Source of the DNA: Solirubrobacterales bacterium
GTDB lineage: Bacteria > Actinomycetota > Thermoleophilia > Solirubrobacterales > 70-9
DNA: 46,958 nucleotides
Direction of reading: 5' to 3'
Assembly: GCA_020438295.1 (NCBI GenBank)
Contig: JAGQUV010000012.1
Coordinates: 1-46,958 of the forward strand
Shown here: positions 33,659 to 40,588 of the stretch, piece by piece
Position numbering within the stretch: position 1 is the first letter of the stretch
Layout: each line of letters starts with the position of its first letter
Position numbers and translations under genes: made by a program
The notes under the pieces: model-generated
What the model was told of the DNA's origin: nothing
The model's input: the letters and a program-made list of their open reading frames with translations, nothing else
Database searches by the model: none

Positions 33659-34564
33659 TCAGCTGTACCGGTCCGGGATGCTCTCGTAAAAGCCCGGGTC
33701 GTGCCCCGGGGTCATGACCGCCTCCGGGTACTGCCGGTGGAACAGCCGGATCTCCTGGAGGCTCCGGCGGAAGTTGTGCGGGTCGGCCATCAGCCCGGGC
33801 AGGTCGGATCCCTCTTCCAGCTGTTCGGAACGGTAGACCGCGTCGCCGCAGATCACCATGTCCCGGTCCTTCAGCCGTACGATCACCGACTGGTGGCCCG
33901 GTGTGTGTCCCGGCGTCGAGGCGAGTCGGATCGAGCCGTCGCCGAACAGGTCGATCGTCCGGCCGAAGCTCGCGTACGAGTGGACCTGCTCGCCTTCGAA
34001 TTCGACCGTCCTGAAGTCGAACGTGTAGTCGAACTGCTGGCGGCGATAGCCCTTGAATAAGGGAAACAGGCCGGAGGTCGCAGTGCGCCATTCGTCGGCG
34101 GTCACGAGCAGGGTCGAGTTGGGGAAGTCGGCGATCGCCGACGCGTGGTCGACGTGCAGGTGGGTGAGGATGACCAGCCTTATCGCGGCCGGATCGACCC
34201 CCTTTGCCCTCAGCTGCGCCGGGACATCCTCGCCCGGCTCGAGTGCGGGCTTCAGGAACCAGCTGCCCATCCGACCGAGGTTCTCGGTCGGATCGGACGC
34301 GATCGAGGGATGCAGCCCGGTGTCGACCAGGATCGGCCCGGCCTTGGGATGGCGGATCAGGAAGGCCGGCACCGGGAGTCGGGGCTGCTCCTGGTTGGCC
34401 TCCCTGAGCAGTCTCAGGGTGCCGACCCGGCCGATCGGGCTCGAGCCGATGATCGCGGGCGCGCCCAGCGTCCCGGTGACCATCGGCTCGACGGTCGCGG
34501 TCAGGCCGGGGCCACCGCCGGCCAGCGGTGTCTCGAGCGGGCGAGTTTCAGCGTGCACGGTCAA
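33659..34564 (-). CDS. Metallo-beta-lactamase-fold hydrolase, N-acyl homoserine lactonase-like
   Basis: 301 residues from TTG 34564. A dinuclear metal hydrolase: HLHVDH (135-140), then TPGHTPGH, CGDAVY and TPGHDPG supply the remaining ligands in the order of AiiA/AttM lactonases. These open lactone rings, sometimes of quorum signals, but the fold also includes other esterases, so the substrate is unproven. The start is set by TAAGGT at 34572-34577 with a seven-base gap; the reading stays open for 270 bases upstream, antisense to the divergent dehydrogenase, which is not credible as coding. Cytoplasmic. Confidence 0.88.
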   Translation of the reverse strand: MTVHAETRPLETPLAGGGPGLTATVEPMVTGTLGAPAIIGSSPIGRVGTLRLLREANQEQPRLPVPAFLIRHPKAGPILVDTGLHPSIASDPTENLGRMGSWFLKPALEPGEDVPAQLRAKGVDPAAIRLVILTHLHVDHASAIADFPNSTLLVTADEWRTATSGLFPLFKGYRRQQFDYTFDFRTVEFEGEQVHSYASFGRTIDLFGDGSIRLASTPGHTPGHQSVIVRLKDRDMVICGDAVYRSEQLEEGSDLPGLMADPHNFRRSLQEIRLFHRQYPEAVMTPGHDPGFYESIPDRYS

Positions 34565-34571
34565 CGGCCCG

Positions 34572-34577
34572 ACCTTA
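34572..34577 (-). promoter_or_regulatory. -10 box (TAAGGT) of the lactonase-like gene
   Basis: Minus-strand TAAGGT seven bases before TTG 34564. It lies 18 bases from the plus-strand box at 34596, so the two divergent promoters share one control region. Confidence 0.45.
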
Positions 34578-34595
34578 CATTGACCGCCGCGACGG

Positions 34596-34601
34596 TAGGG
34601 T
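34596..34601 (+). promoter_or_regulatory. -10 box (TAGGGT) of the enoyl-CoA reductase-like gene
   Basis: TAGGGT lies twelve bases before ATG 34614. A TTG at 34602 directly abuts it and is an unlikely start. Confidence 0.4.
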
Positions 34602-34613
34602 TTGCCGCGACCG

Positions 34614-35465
34614 ATGGGCGAATCCATACGATCCCGGATATTCAGAGATGACCTGCTCCGCGACCGGGTGGTGGTGATTTCCGGTGCCGGGACCGGGCTG
34701 GGGCGGGAGACTGCGCTGGAGATGATCCGGCTCGGGGCGAAGGTGGCCGGCTGCGGCCGGCGGACCGAGCCGCTGGAGGAGACGGCCGGGCTCGCGGACG
34801 GCCTCCCCGGCAGCTTCGAGTTCGAGGCGCTGGACATCCGCGACGATCAGGGCGTGGACTCGTTCATCGAACGGGTAGTCGCCAGGCACGAGCGGATCGA
34901 CACCCTGGTCAACAACGCCGGGGGGCAGTTCCTCAGCCCGGCCGAGGCGATCACCCCGAAAGGCTTTCGGACGGTGATCGACCTGAATGTGACCGGGACC
35001 TGGCTGATGACCCACGCGGCGGCGACCAGGGCATTCATCCCGCAGGGCGGCGGGACCGTGCTAAGCGTCACCCTCTCGCCGCACAACGGCATGCCGGGCA
35101 TGGTCCACTCCGGAGCCGCTCGGGCCGCGGTCGAGAACATGACCCGCACCCTGGCCACCGAGTGGTCCCGGTTCGGGATCCGCACCTGCGCGGTCGCGGC
35201 CGGCCAGTTCGCGACCGACACGTTCGTCAACAAGTACCCGAAGGAGATCGTCGAATCGATCCACCGCACGATCCCGCTGGGAAGGGTCGGGGAATCGGAG
35301 GAAATGGCCTGGTTGCTCGCCTATCTGGCCAGCGACGCCGGAGCGTTCCACTCCGGCTCGGTGATTACCCTCGACGGCGGTCGCGACAACTGGTTCGGGC
35401 CCTGGCCGCCGCCGGCGATCACGGGAGAAGGCGGCGAGCCGCCGGCCGAGGCCCGCACCAAGTAG
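34614..35465 (+). CDS. Short-chain dehydrogenase, enoyl/dienoyl-CoA reductase type
   Basis: 283 residues from ATG 34614. The Rossmann fold has GAGTGLG (24-30) and NNAG (100-103). The classical catalytic Y-x3-K is absent: the aligned segment is VHSGAARAAVENM (164-176), with Ser166 and Arg170 in the two positions. That arrangement is close to 2,4-dienoyl-CoA and peroxisomal-type trans-2-enoyl-CoA reductases (VHAGSAKAAV in that family), so an NADPH-dependent acyl-CoA reductase is more likely than a sugar or steroid dehydrogenase. The lysine-to-arginine change is unusual. Convergent with the FabG-like gene across a hairpin. Confidence 0.87.
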   Translation: MGESIRSRIFRDDLLRDRVVVISGAGTGLGRETALEMIRLGAKVAGCGRRTEPLEETAGLADGLPGSFEFEALDIRDDQGVDSFIERVVARHERIDTLVNNAGGQFLSPAEAITPKGFRTVIDLNVTGTWLMTHAAATRAFIPQGGGTVLSVTLSPHNGMPGMVHSGAARAAVENMTRTLATEWSRFGIRTCAVAAGQFATDTFVNKYPKEIVESIHRTIPLGRVGESEEMAWLLAYLASDAGAFHSGSVITLDGGRDNWFGPWPPPAITGEGGEPPAEARTK

Positions 35466-35466
35466 C

Positions 35467-35499
35467 CCGGCCCGGTCCGTCGGTGACGAGCCGGGCCGG
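35467..35499. terminator. Bidirectional hairpin between convergent dehydrogenase genes
   Basis: 9-bp perfect stem CCGGCCCGG/CCGGGCCGG with a 15-base loop, between the stop codons of genes on opposite strands. No T-run. Confidence 0.6.
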
Positions 35500-35510
35500 A
35501 ACGACCTGGA

Positions 35511-36341
35511 TCAGTTGGTCATGCCGCCGAACTGACCGCCGGTCACGTTCAGGACCTGGCCGTGGACGTAGTCGGCCAGGTTGGAGGCCAGGAACATGAC
35601 CGGGCCCGCCGCCTCGTCCGGGCTTGCCGGACGGCCGATCGGGATGATCATCGCGGCCATCGCCCTGGTCTGCTCGGGGATACCAAGCTGGATCTCCTCG
35701 CCGCCCGGTCCCTCGAGCTTCTCGGCACTCTCCTTGGCCGCGGTGAGCCGGGTCTCGACGAAGCCGAACGCGACCGCGTTGACGTTAATCTTGAACTGGC
35801 CCCACTCCTTGGCCAGCGACTTGGTCAGCCCGACCACGGCCGACTTGCCGGCCGAGTAGTTGACCTGGCCGGCGTTGCCCATGGTCCCTGAGATCGAGGA
35901 GATGTTGATCAGCTTGCGGAAGTACTCCTCTCCGTTCGCCGCTTCGGCCTTGGCGGCCTCGCGCCAGTGGGGGGCGAGCGCCCGGGCCACCCTGAACGGC
36001 ACCACCGTGTGGATGTCGAGCATCGCCTGGAACTGTTCGTCACCCATCTTGTGGGCGACTCCGTCCCAGGTGTAGCCGGCGTTGTTGACCACGATGTCGA
36101 TCGAGCCGAACGCGTCCCGGGCGGTGGCGACCAGCTTGTCGGCCGCGTCCGCCTCGGTCAGGTCGCCGGCGAATACGGCGGTCTCGCCGTCGATCTCGGA
36201 GGCTGCCTGTTCGGCGGCGTCGGCGTCGAGATCGTTGATCAGCACGCTGGCGCCGTTGGCGGCGAACAACTCGGCGGTTGCGCGGCCGATGCCCCGGGCC
36301 GAACCGGTGACGATCGCTTTCTTACCTTCCAGAAGTCCCAT
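35511..36341 (-). CDS. Short-chain dehydrogenase/reductase, FabG-like
   Basis: 276 residues from ATG 36341, preceded by AAGGAG. NAD(P)-binding TGSARGIG (12-19) and NNAG (86-89); catalytic Ser149, Tyr162 and Lys166 (YSAGK) are intact. The closest roles are 3-oxoacyl-ACP/CoA reductase or 3-hydroxyacyl-CoA dehydrogenase. It carries a small insert with AKAEAANGEEYFRK around 130-143 and a 22-residue insert GPGGEEIQLGIPEQ near 215-228, both common in actinobacterial acyl-CoA members. The preceding in-frame region up to 36599 is promoter and antisense to nothing, and is not needed. Confidence 0.9.
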   Translation of the reverse strand: MGLLEGKKAIVTGSARGIGRATAELFAANGASVLINDLDADAAEQAASEIDGETAVFAGDLTEADAADKLVATARDAFGSIDIVVNNAGYTWDGVAHKMGDEQFQAMLDIHTVVPFRVARALAPHWREAAKAEAANGEEYFRKLINISSISGTMGNAGQVNYSAGKSAVVGLTKSLAKEWGQFKINVNAVAFGFVETRLTAAKESAEKLEGPGGEEIQLGIPEQTRAMAAMIIPIGRPASPDEAAGPVMFLASNLADYVHGQVLNVTGGQFGGMTN

Positions 36342-36407
36342 CGGTGAAAAGCTCCTTGTTGTTTGTGGGCGCCGGCCGTCTGATCGCCGGTGCCTGACCT
36401 GAGCCGC

Positions 36408-36413
36408 ACTATA
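36408..36413 (-). promoter_or_regulatory. -10 box (TATAGT) of the FabG-like gene
   Basis: TATAGT on the minus strand, 66 bases before the ATG, giving a normal leader with a ribosome site. Confidence 0.4.
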
Positions 36414-36462
36414 TGGCCGGCGATTGCCGGCCGCGGTAAGCCCGGTCGCCGCTCGGACCGTC

Positions 36463-37671
36463 TCAGGAGACGGTCCGGGCCAGCCAGTCGAAGACCCGGT
36501 CATGGTAGAGACGGCGGGCCAGTCCCTCGCAGTGGCCGCCGGCTCCTTCCGCATCGCTGAAGCGGACCAGCTCCCCGGGGCCGGAAACCGCTTCCGCAAG
36601 GCGCGGCGCGGCGGCCGAGATCGGGTCGGACTCGTTGATCGTGACCAGGGTCGGGCAGCCGATGTCCCCGGCGACCGGGGAGAGCTCGAACTCGCACATC
36701 CGGGCGAAGAAATCGAACAGCGTCTCGGTGCCGGTCACCCACAGCCCGCGGTCGATCAGCCGCCAGCGCAGCATCGGGTCGGCCGATTCGCTTCGCAACC
36801 GTTGCTCCAGCTCGTCGATCTTCGAGCGCTCGACCTCGGGAAACCGCCCCTTTTCCTCGTCGGAGAGCGGCAGGCCGGCGATCACCGCGTCCCGCTGGTC
36901 CCATTGGCCGGGATCGGCCACCAGGGCGGCCAGCCGGTCACTGAAGAACGCGGCCGCCCGCGGGGCCAGAAAGCCGCCCAGGCTCCAGCCGGTCAGCACG
37001 ATCTTGCCGGGGTCGACCTCGTCTATCGCCTCTACGTGATCGAGGATCGGGCCGACCACGGTCTCCCAGTCCGGTCGCAGCGGCAGGCCGTCGCGGATCA
37101 GGTTGCGCCCCTGGCCCGGCCCGTCGACCCCGATCCAGTTGTACCCGCGGGCGGTCGCGGCCGGCCCGTTGGAGAAATACATCTCGTGCACGTTCGAGTC
37201 GAAGCCGTTAACCTGCAGGATGGTCGGCCTCGGCCCGGGATCGCCGTCCGGGGTGGCGATGTAGCCGGGCAGCGAACCGCCCTCGAACGGCACCTCGATC
37301 GGGCGCAGGTTCCCAGCCCCCAGGTCGGCCGCGCTGGCGAAAGCCTGCTCCTCGGCCTCGAACGAGATCCGCAACCGCTCGTCGACCGGCGAGCCGAAAA
37401 GCGGGCAGTAGGAGATCCGGTAGTAGGTGGAGGCGCGCAGCAGCGCGTCGCGCGCACTGACCGGGTCGCCTTCAACCGCCGAGACCCGGCCCGCGTCGTC
37501 GAGGTGCTGGGCCACGGTGTTCCAGGCGTCGTGCCACTGGTCCGGCCCGCCGCCGCCGGTCGCCGCGACCGCCGCCCGGCACTCGCCGATCTCCGCTCCG
37601 CCGTAGTCGACCAGCGCCAACGCCCTCGCCGCCATCTCTTCCCACATCGGGTTGTCGCTCAGCATCGGCAT
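36463..37671 (-). CDS. Alpha/beta hydrolase (DHPON hydrolase / FrsA-like)
   Basis: 402 residues from ATG 37671. A helical N-terminal domain (1-125) precedes the hydrolase fold. Catalytic triad: Ser230 in GWSLGG, Asp348 in NESDPIS, His379 in GGHCEG. The long N-terminal helical cap resembles 2,6-dihydroxypseudooxynicotine hydrolase and related C-C or ester hydrolases. The substrate is unknown. An ATG nine bases upstream (37680) overlaps the -10 box TAGGAT (37679-37684) and is rejected as start. Cytoplasmic. It ends 121 bases upstream, on the same strand, of the FabG-like start. Confidence 0.87.
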   Translation of the reverse strand: MPMLSDNPMWEEMAARALALVDYGGAEIGECRAAVAATGGGGPDQWHDAWNTVAQHLDDAGRVSAVEGDPVSARDALLRASTYYRISYCPLFGSPVDERLRISFEAEEQAFASAADLGAGNLRPIEVPFEGGSLPGYIATPDGDPGPRPTILQVNGFDSNVHEMYFSNGPAATARGYNWIGVDGPGQGRNLIRDGLPLRPDWETVVGPILDHVEAIDEVDPGKIVLTGWSLGGFLAPRAAAFFSDRLAALVADPGQWDQRDAVIAGLPLSDEEKGRFPEVERSKIDELEQRLRSESADPMLRWRLIDRGLWVTGTETLFDFFARMCEFELSPVAGDIGCPTLVTINESDPISAAAPRLAEAVSGPGELVRFSDAEGAGGHCEGLARRLYHDRVFDWLARTVS

Positions 37672-37678
37672 CGGCGCC

Positions 37679-37684
37679 ATCCTA
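37679..37684 (-). promoter_or_regulatory. -10 box (TAGGAT) of the alpha/beta hydrolase gene
   Basis: Minus-strand TAGGAT ending seven bases before ATG 37671. Confidence 0.45.
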
Positions 37685-37686
37685 TC

Positions 37687-37750
37687 GCCGGCCGCTTTCC
37701 ACTTGTGGCCGCTACGGGCCGGCCGCGCTTTCCACTCGTGGCCACCACGG
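37687..37750. repeat. Imperfect 31/33-bp tandem duplication
   Basis: Copies 37687-37717 and 37718-37750 both begin GCCGGCCG and share TTTCCACT.GTGGCC; a third GCCGGCA stub follows. It lies behind the hydrolase promoter in a 290-bp gap that also holds a hairpin and a second tandem repeat. Confidence 0.75.
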
Positions 37751-37783
37751 GCCGGCAGCAGCCGGAGAACGCCGTACGGACAC

Positions 37784-37831
37784 CGGTGATCCAGGCTGTC
37801 CCCCCTCCACGGGGGTCAATCTGGATCACCG
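37784..37831. other. Two-level hairpin in the hydrolase-mscL spacer
   Basis: An 11-bp perfect outer stem CGGTGATCCAG/CTGGATCACCG (37784-37794, 37821-37831) encloses an inner CCCCC/GGGGG stem (37801-37805, 37811-37815) with a 5-base loop. It lies between divergent genes, so it is not an obvious terminator; a protein-binding site or small mobile-repeat remnant are alternatives. Confidence 0.6.
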
Positions 37832-37859
37832 CGACCCGCGGACGCGGCATCGGCGCCCC

Positions 37860-37902
37860 GGTGGATGCGGGGTCGGCACCGGGTGGACGCGGGGTCGGCG
37901 CC
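37860..37902. repeat. 21/22-bp tandem duplication upstream of mscL
   Basis: Copies 37860-37880 and 37881-37902 share GGTGGA.GCGGGGTCGGC and differ at a few bases. Confidence 0.75.
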
Positions 37903-37920
37903 CGGGGAGTCGGGAGGCGG

Positions 37921-37926
37921 TATCTT
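37921..37926 (+). promoter_or_regulatory. -10 box (TATCTT) of mscL
   Basis: TATCTT lies 35 bases before TTG 37962, leaving a leader with ribosome site CGGAGGCGAG around 37947-37956. Confidence 0.4.
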
Positions 37927-37961
37927 CATCCCGTCCGTCCAGACGATCGGAGGCGAGTCGG

Positions 37962-38357
37962 TTGAAAGTGATCCTCGGTTTCAAAGAGTTCATCACCCGG
38001 GGCAACGTGGTGGACCTGGCCGTCGCGGTGGTCATCGGGGCGGCGTTCGGCGCGCTGGTCGACTCGCTGGTTTCCGACCTGCTGACCCCGATCATTGCGG
38101 CGATCATCGGCGAGCCCGATTTCTCCGACCTGGCCTTCACGATCAACGGATCCCGGTTCGCCTACGGCAACTTCATCAACGCTCTGATCGCCTTCCTCTC
38201 GATCGCCGCGGCGGTCTACTTCTTCGTGGTCGCCCCGATGAACAGGTTCAGGGACGGCAAGGAAGAGACGACCCGGGAGTGCCCGGAGTGCCTCTCGGAG
38301 ATCCCGCTGGCCGCCCGTCGCTGCGCTCACTGCACGAGCGAGGTCAGTCCAGCCTGA
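37962..38357 (+). CDS. mscL: Large-conductance mechanosensitive channel with C-terminal zinc ribbon
   Basis: 131 residues from TTG, with GGAGG upstream. MscL is a homopentamer that opens under membrane tension to release solutes in osmotic downshock. N-terminal amphipathic helix FKEFITRGNVVDLA, TM1 (about 15-45) and TM2 (about 68-92, FINALIAFLSIAAAVYFFVV) are clear. The C-terminus carries a four-cysteine zinc ribbon, CPEC at 107-110 and CAHC at 121-124, an addition seen in actinobacteria and absent from E. coli. Its role is unknown; it may stabilise the cytoplasmic bundle. Confidence 0.95.
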   Translation: MKVILGFKEFITRGNVVDLAVAVVIGAAFGALVDSLVSDLLTPIIAAIIGEPDFSDLAFTINGSRFAYGNFINALIAFLSIAAAVYFFVVAPMNRFRDGKEETTRECPECLSEIPLAARRCAHCTSEVSPA

Positions 38358-38405
38358 ACGAACCGTGCGGTCCGGGCCCCGAGGTTCGGTCAGCCGGGCT
38401 CAGCC

Positions 38406-38449
38406 GGTACGGCATTGGTACAGCGTAGGTACGGCGTTGATACAGCGCG
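38406..38449. repeat. 22-bp tandem duplication between mscL and the acyl-CoA dehydrogenase
   Basis: Copies 38406-38427 and 38428-38449 share GGTACGGC.TTG.TACAGCG; four bases differ. It sits between convergent genes. Confidence 0.8.
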
Positions 38450-38463
38450 GTCGGTCGTTGGGC

Positions 38464-39663
38464 CTAGAGACCGTATGAGCGGCCGATCACCTCGAGCATG
38501 ATCTCGTCGGTCCCGGCGCCGATCCGGTTCAGCCGCATGTCGCGGTAGTGGCGCTCGATCTCGTATTCCTTCATGTAGCCCCAGCCGCCGTGGATCTGGA
38601 TGCACTCGTCGCCGATCTCACAGGCCATCCGGGACGAGAGCAGTTTGGCCATCGAGATCTCGCGGACCGGGTACCCGCCGTTGTTGATCTGCCAGGCGAC
38701 CGAGTAGGTGAACTGCTTCGAGCTCTCGATCTTGGTCGCCATCTCGGCGAACTTGTGGCGGATCGCCTGGAACTTGCCGATCGGCCGGCCGAAGGCCTGA
38801 CGGTCCCGGGCGTACTCGAGCGTGGTCTCGAACAGGCGCTCGGCGCCGGCGTTCGAGCCGGCCGCGGCGACCAGCCGCTCGCCCTGGAGCTCCCAGCTGA
38901 TGTGGTAGAAGCCCTTGCCGAGCTGGCCGAGCAGGGAGTCGGCCGGCACCCGCATGTCTTCGAACGCGAGCTCGCCGGTGTCGGACGCGTGCATGCCCAT
39001 CTTCTCGAGGTTCTGGGCGACCGAGAAGCCGGGCAGGTCGTTTCCGTCCTCGTCGCGGATGTCGATCAGCAGGAGGCTGATGCCTTCGTGCCCGGCATCG
39101 GGGTCGGTCTTGACCACCAGCACCATGAAGTCGGCCCGGGCGGCGTTGGTGATGAAGGTCTTGGACCCGTTGATCACGTATTCGTCGCCGTCGAGCACGG
39201 CGGTCGTGCGGATCCCGGCCACGTCCGAACCCGCTCCCGGCTCGGTGATCCCGAGCGCCCCGATCCTGGTCCCCTGGATGCCGGGTACCAGGTAGCGCTG
39301 CTTCTGTTCCTCGGTGCCGAGCAGGTGGATCGGCGGGAGGACCATGTCGGTCTGGACGGCGAAGCCCATGCCGAGCCCGCCCGAGCCGGAATAGCTCAAC
39401 GCCTCTGCCCTGACCAGTGAGTAGAAGTAGTCGCCACCCTGCCCGCCGTACTCCTCGGGGAAGCAGAGGCCGAGGTATCCGAGCTCGCCGGCCCGTCGCA
39501 TCGCCTCGTCCGGCCACTTGGTGTCCTCCCACTCGTTGCGGTGGGGGTGGAGCTCCTTCTTGACCCAGGCCTCCATCGAGGCGCGCAGGTCTTCGTGTTC
39601 GTCGGTGAAGATCGGGCTCTTCTGGCCGGTCTCGTGGTCGGGCTTGATGACGGTTTCGGTCAT
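38464..39663 (-). CDS. Acyl-CoA dehydrogenase (isovaleryl/long-chain-like)
   Basis: 399 residues from ATG 39663, with AGGAGCG upstream. FAD enzyme introducing the alpha-beta double bond of acyl-CoA. Seen: ITEPGAGSD (flavin-binding), INGSKTFITNA, the arginine-rich DRQAFGRPIGKFQ, and IQIHGGWGYMKEYEIERHYRD at the C-terminus. The segment near the end reads GAGTDEI, lacking the catalytic glutamate of medium/short-chain enzymes. As in isovaleryl- and long-chain types, the base is then probably a glutamate in helix G (WELQGERL). Divergent from the acyl-CoA operon at 39791, sharing a 127-bp control region. Confidence 0.93.
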   Translation of the reverse strand: MTETVIKPDHETGQKSPIFTDEHEDLRASMEAWVKKELHPHRNEWEDTKWPDEAMRRAGELGYLGLCFPEEYGGQGGDYFYSLVRAEALSYSGSGGLGMGFAVQTDMVLPPIHLLGTEEQKQRYLVPGIQGTRIGALGITEPGAGSDVAGIRTTAVLDGDEYVINGSKTFITNAARADFMVLVVKTDPDAGHEGISLLLIDIRDEDGNDLPGFSVAQNLEKMGMHASDTGELAFEDMRVPADSLLGQLGKGFYHISWELQGERLVAAAGSNAGAERLFETTLEYARDRQAFGRPIGKFQAIRHKFAEMATKIESSKQFTYSVAWQINNGGYPVREISMAKLLSSRMACEIGDECIQIHGGWGYMKEYEIERHYRDMRLNRIGAGTDEIMLEVIGRSYGL

Positions 39664-39747
39664 GTCTATGCGCTCCTCGTTAGAAATTGGCGGTCGTGCC
39701 GGCCCATGCCCTTGCCCGGGCCATCGCCGGTTCGCGACAAAGTAGAG

Positions 39748-39774
39748 AGTAACACTTCTCACTCCCTAGTTACT
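39748..39774. promoter_or_regulatory. Inverted repeat in the divergent acyl-CoA control region
   Basis: AGTAAC/GTTACT arms separated by 15 bases, in an AT-rich patch between the acyl-CoA dehydrogenase and the crotonase genes. TATGGT (39777-39782), a -10 candidate eight bases before ATG 39791, follows directly. A regulator bound here could control both directions. Confidence 0.45.
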
Positions 39775-39790
39775 GGTATGGTTGGCGACC

Positions 39791-40588
39791 ATGACCGGAC
39801 CCAGCCATGGCTTTGAGAAGATCCAGTACGAGGTCGCCGACCACGTGGCGACGATCACCCTCGACGACCCCGATACCCGCAACGCCCTTTCTGACCAACT
39901 GCTCGGCGAGCTGGTCGCCGCGCTCCGGTCGGCGCGCGACGACGACGCGGTCCGGGTGGTCGTCCTGGCCTCCTCGCACGAGAAGGTCTTCTCGGCCGGC
40001 GGCAATCTGGCCGCGTTCGGCAGCGAGTCGAACGCGGTCGAGAAGTTCGACGGGGCCGACCTGTTCATCGAGTCGTTCCGGCTGCTCGGTCAGCTCGGCA
40101 AGCCCTCGATCGTCGCCGCCAGGGGTCACGTACTGGCCGGCTCGCTCGGTCTGGCCCTGGCCTGCGACCTGATCGTGGCTTCCGACGAGGCGACCTTCGG
40201 CACGCCCGAGATCACGGTCGGGCTGTTCCCGTTCATGATCATGGCCCTGATCTACCGCAGCGTCGGTCGCAAGAAGACCAACGAGATGCTGCTGCTGGGC
40301 GAGCGGCTCACCGCCGACGACGCAAGAGAGGCCGGGATCGTCAACCGAGTGGTCCCGGGGCGCGAGTTCGACGGCGTGGTGGCCGATTGGGCCGCCATGC
40401 TGGCCGCCAAGTCGCCGCTGATCATGCGGATGGGCAAGGACGCGATGTGGCGCCAGATGGACATGGACCTGGCCGACGCGCTCGACTACCTGCGGTCGCA
40501 GCTGGCGATCGAGCTGTCCAGTGAAGACGCGATCGAGGGCGTCAAGGCCTTCTTCGAAAAACGCGAACCGGAATGGAAGGGCCGCTGA
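39791..40588 (+). CDS. Enoyl-CoA hydratase/isomerase (crotonase) family protein
   Basis: 265 residues from ATG 39791; a TTG nine bases upstream overlaps the -10 box. The oxyanion-hole segments FSAGGNLAAFG and GHVLAGSLGLALACD and the glutamate of TPEITVG are present; the first catalytic glutamate is replaced (SLGLA). This one-glutamate pattern occurs in isomerases and other crotonases. First gene of a six-gene operon; its TGA shares one base with the next ATG. It would act on the product of the divergent acyl-CoA dehydrogenase. Confidence 0.92.
   Translation: MTGPSHGFEKIQYEVADHVATITLDDPDTRNALSDQLLGELVAALRSARDDDAVRVVVLASSHEKVFSAGGNLAAFGSESNAVEKFDGADLFIESFRLLGQLGKPSIVAARGHVLAGSLGLALACDLIVASDEATFGTPEITVGLFPFMIMALIYRSVGRKKTNEMLLLGERLTADDAREAGIVNRVVPGREFDGVVADWAAMLAAKSPLIMRMGKDAMWRQMDMDLADALDYLRSQLAIELSSEDAIEGVKAFFEKREPEWKGR

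Noticed and set aside
34565..34837. N-terminal extension of the lactonase-like protein
   Set aside because: Runs antisense through the divergent dehydrogenase and its promoter.
36424..37965. 513-codon open frame on the plus strand across the alpha/beta hydrolase
   Set aside because: Antisense to a gene with an intact catalytic triad; composition is typical of the mirror frame of GC-rich coding DNA.
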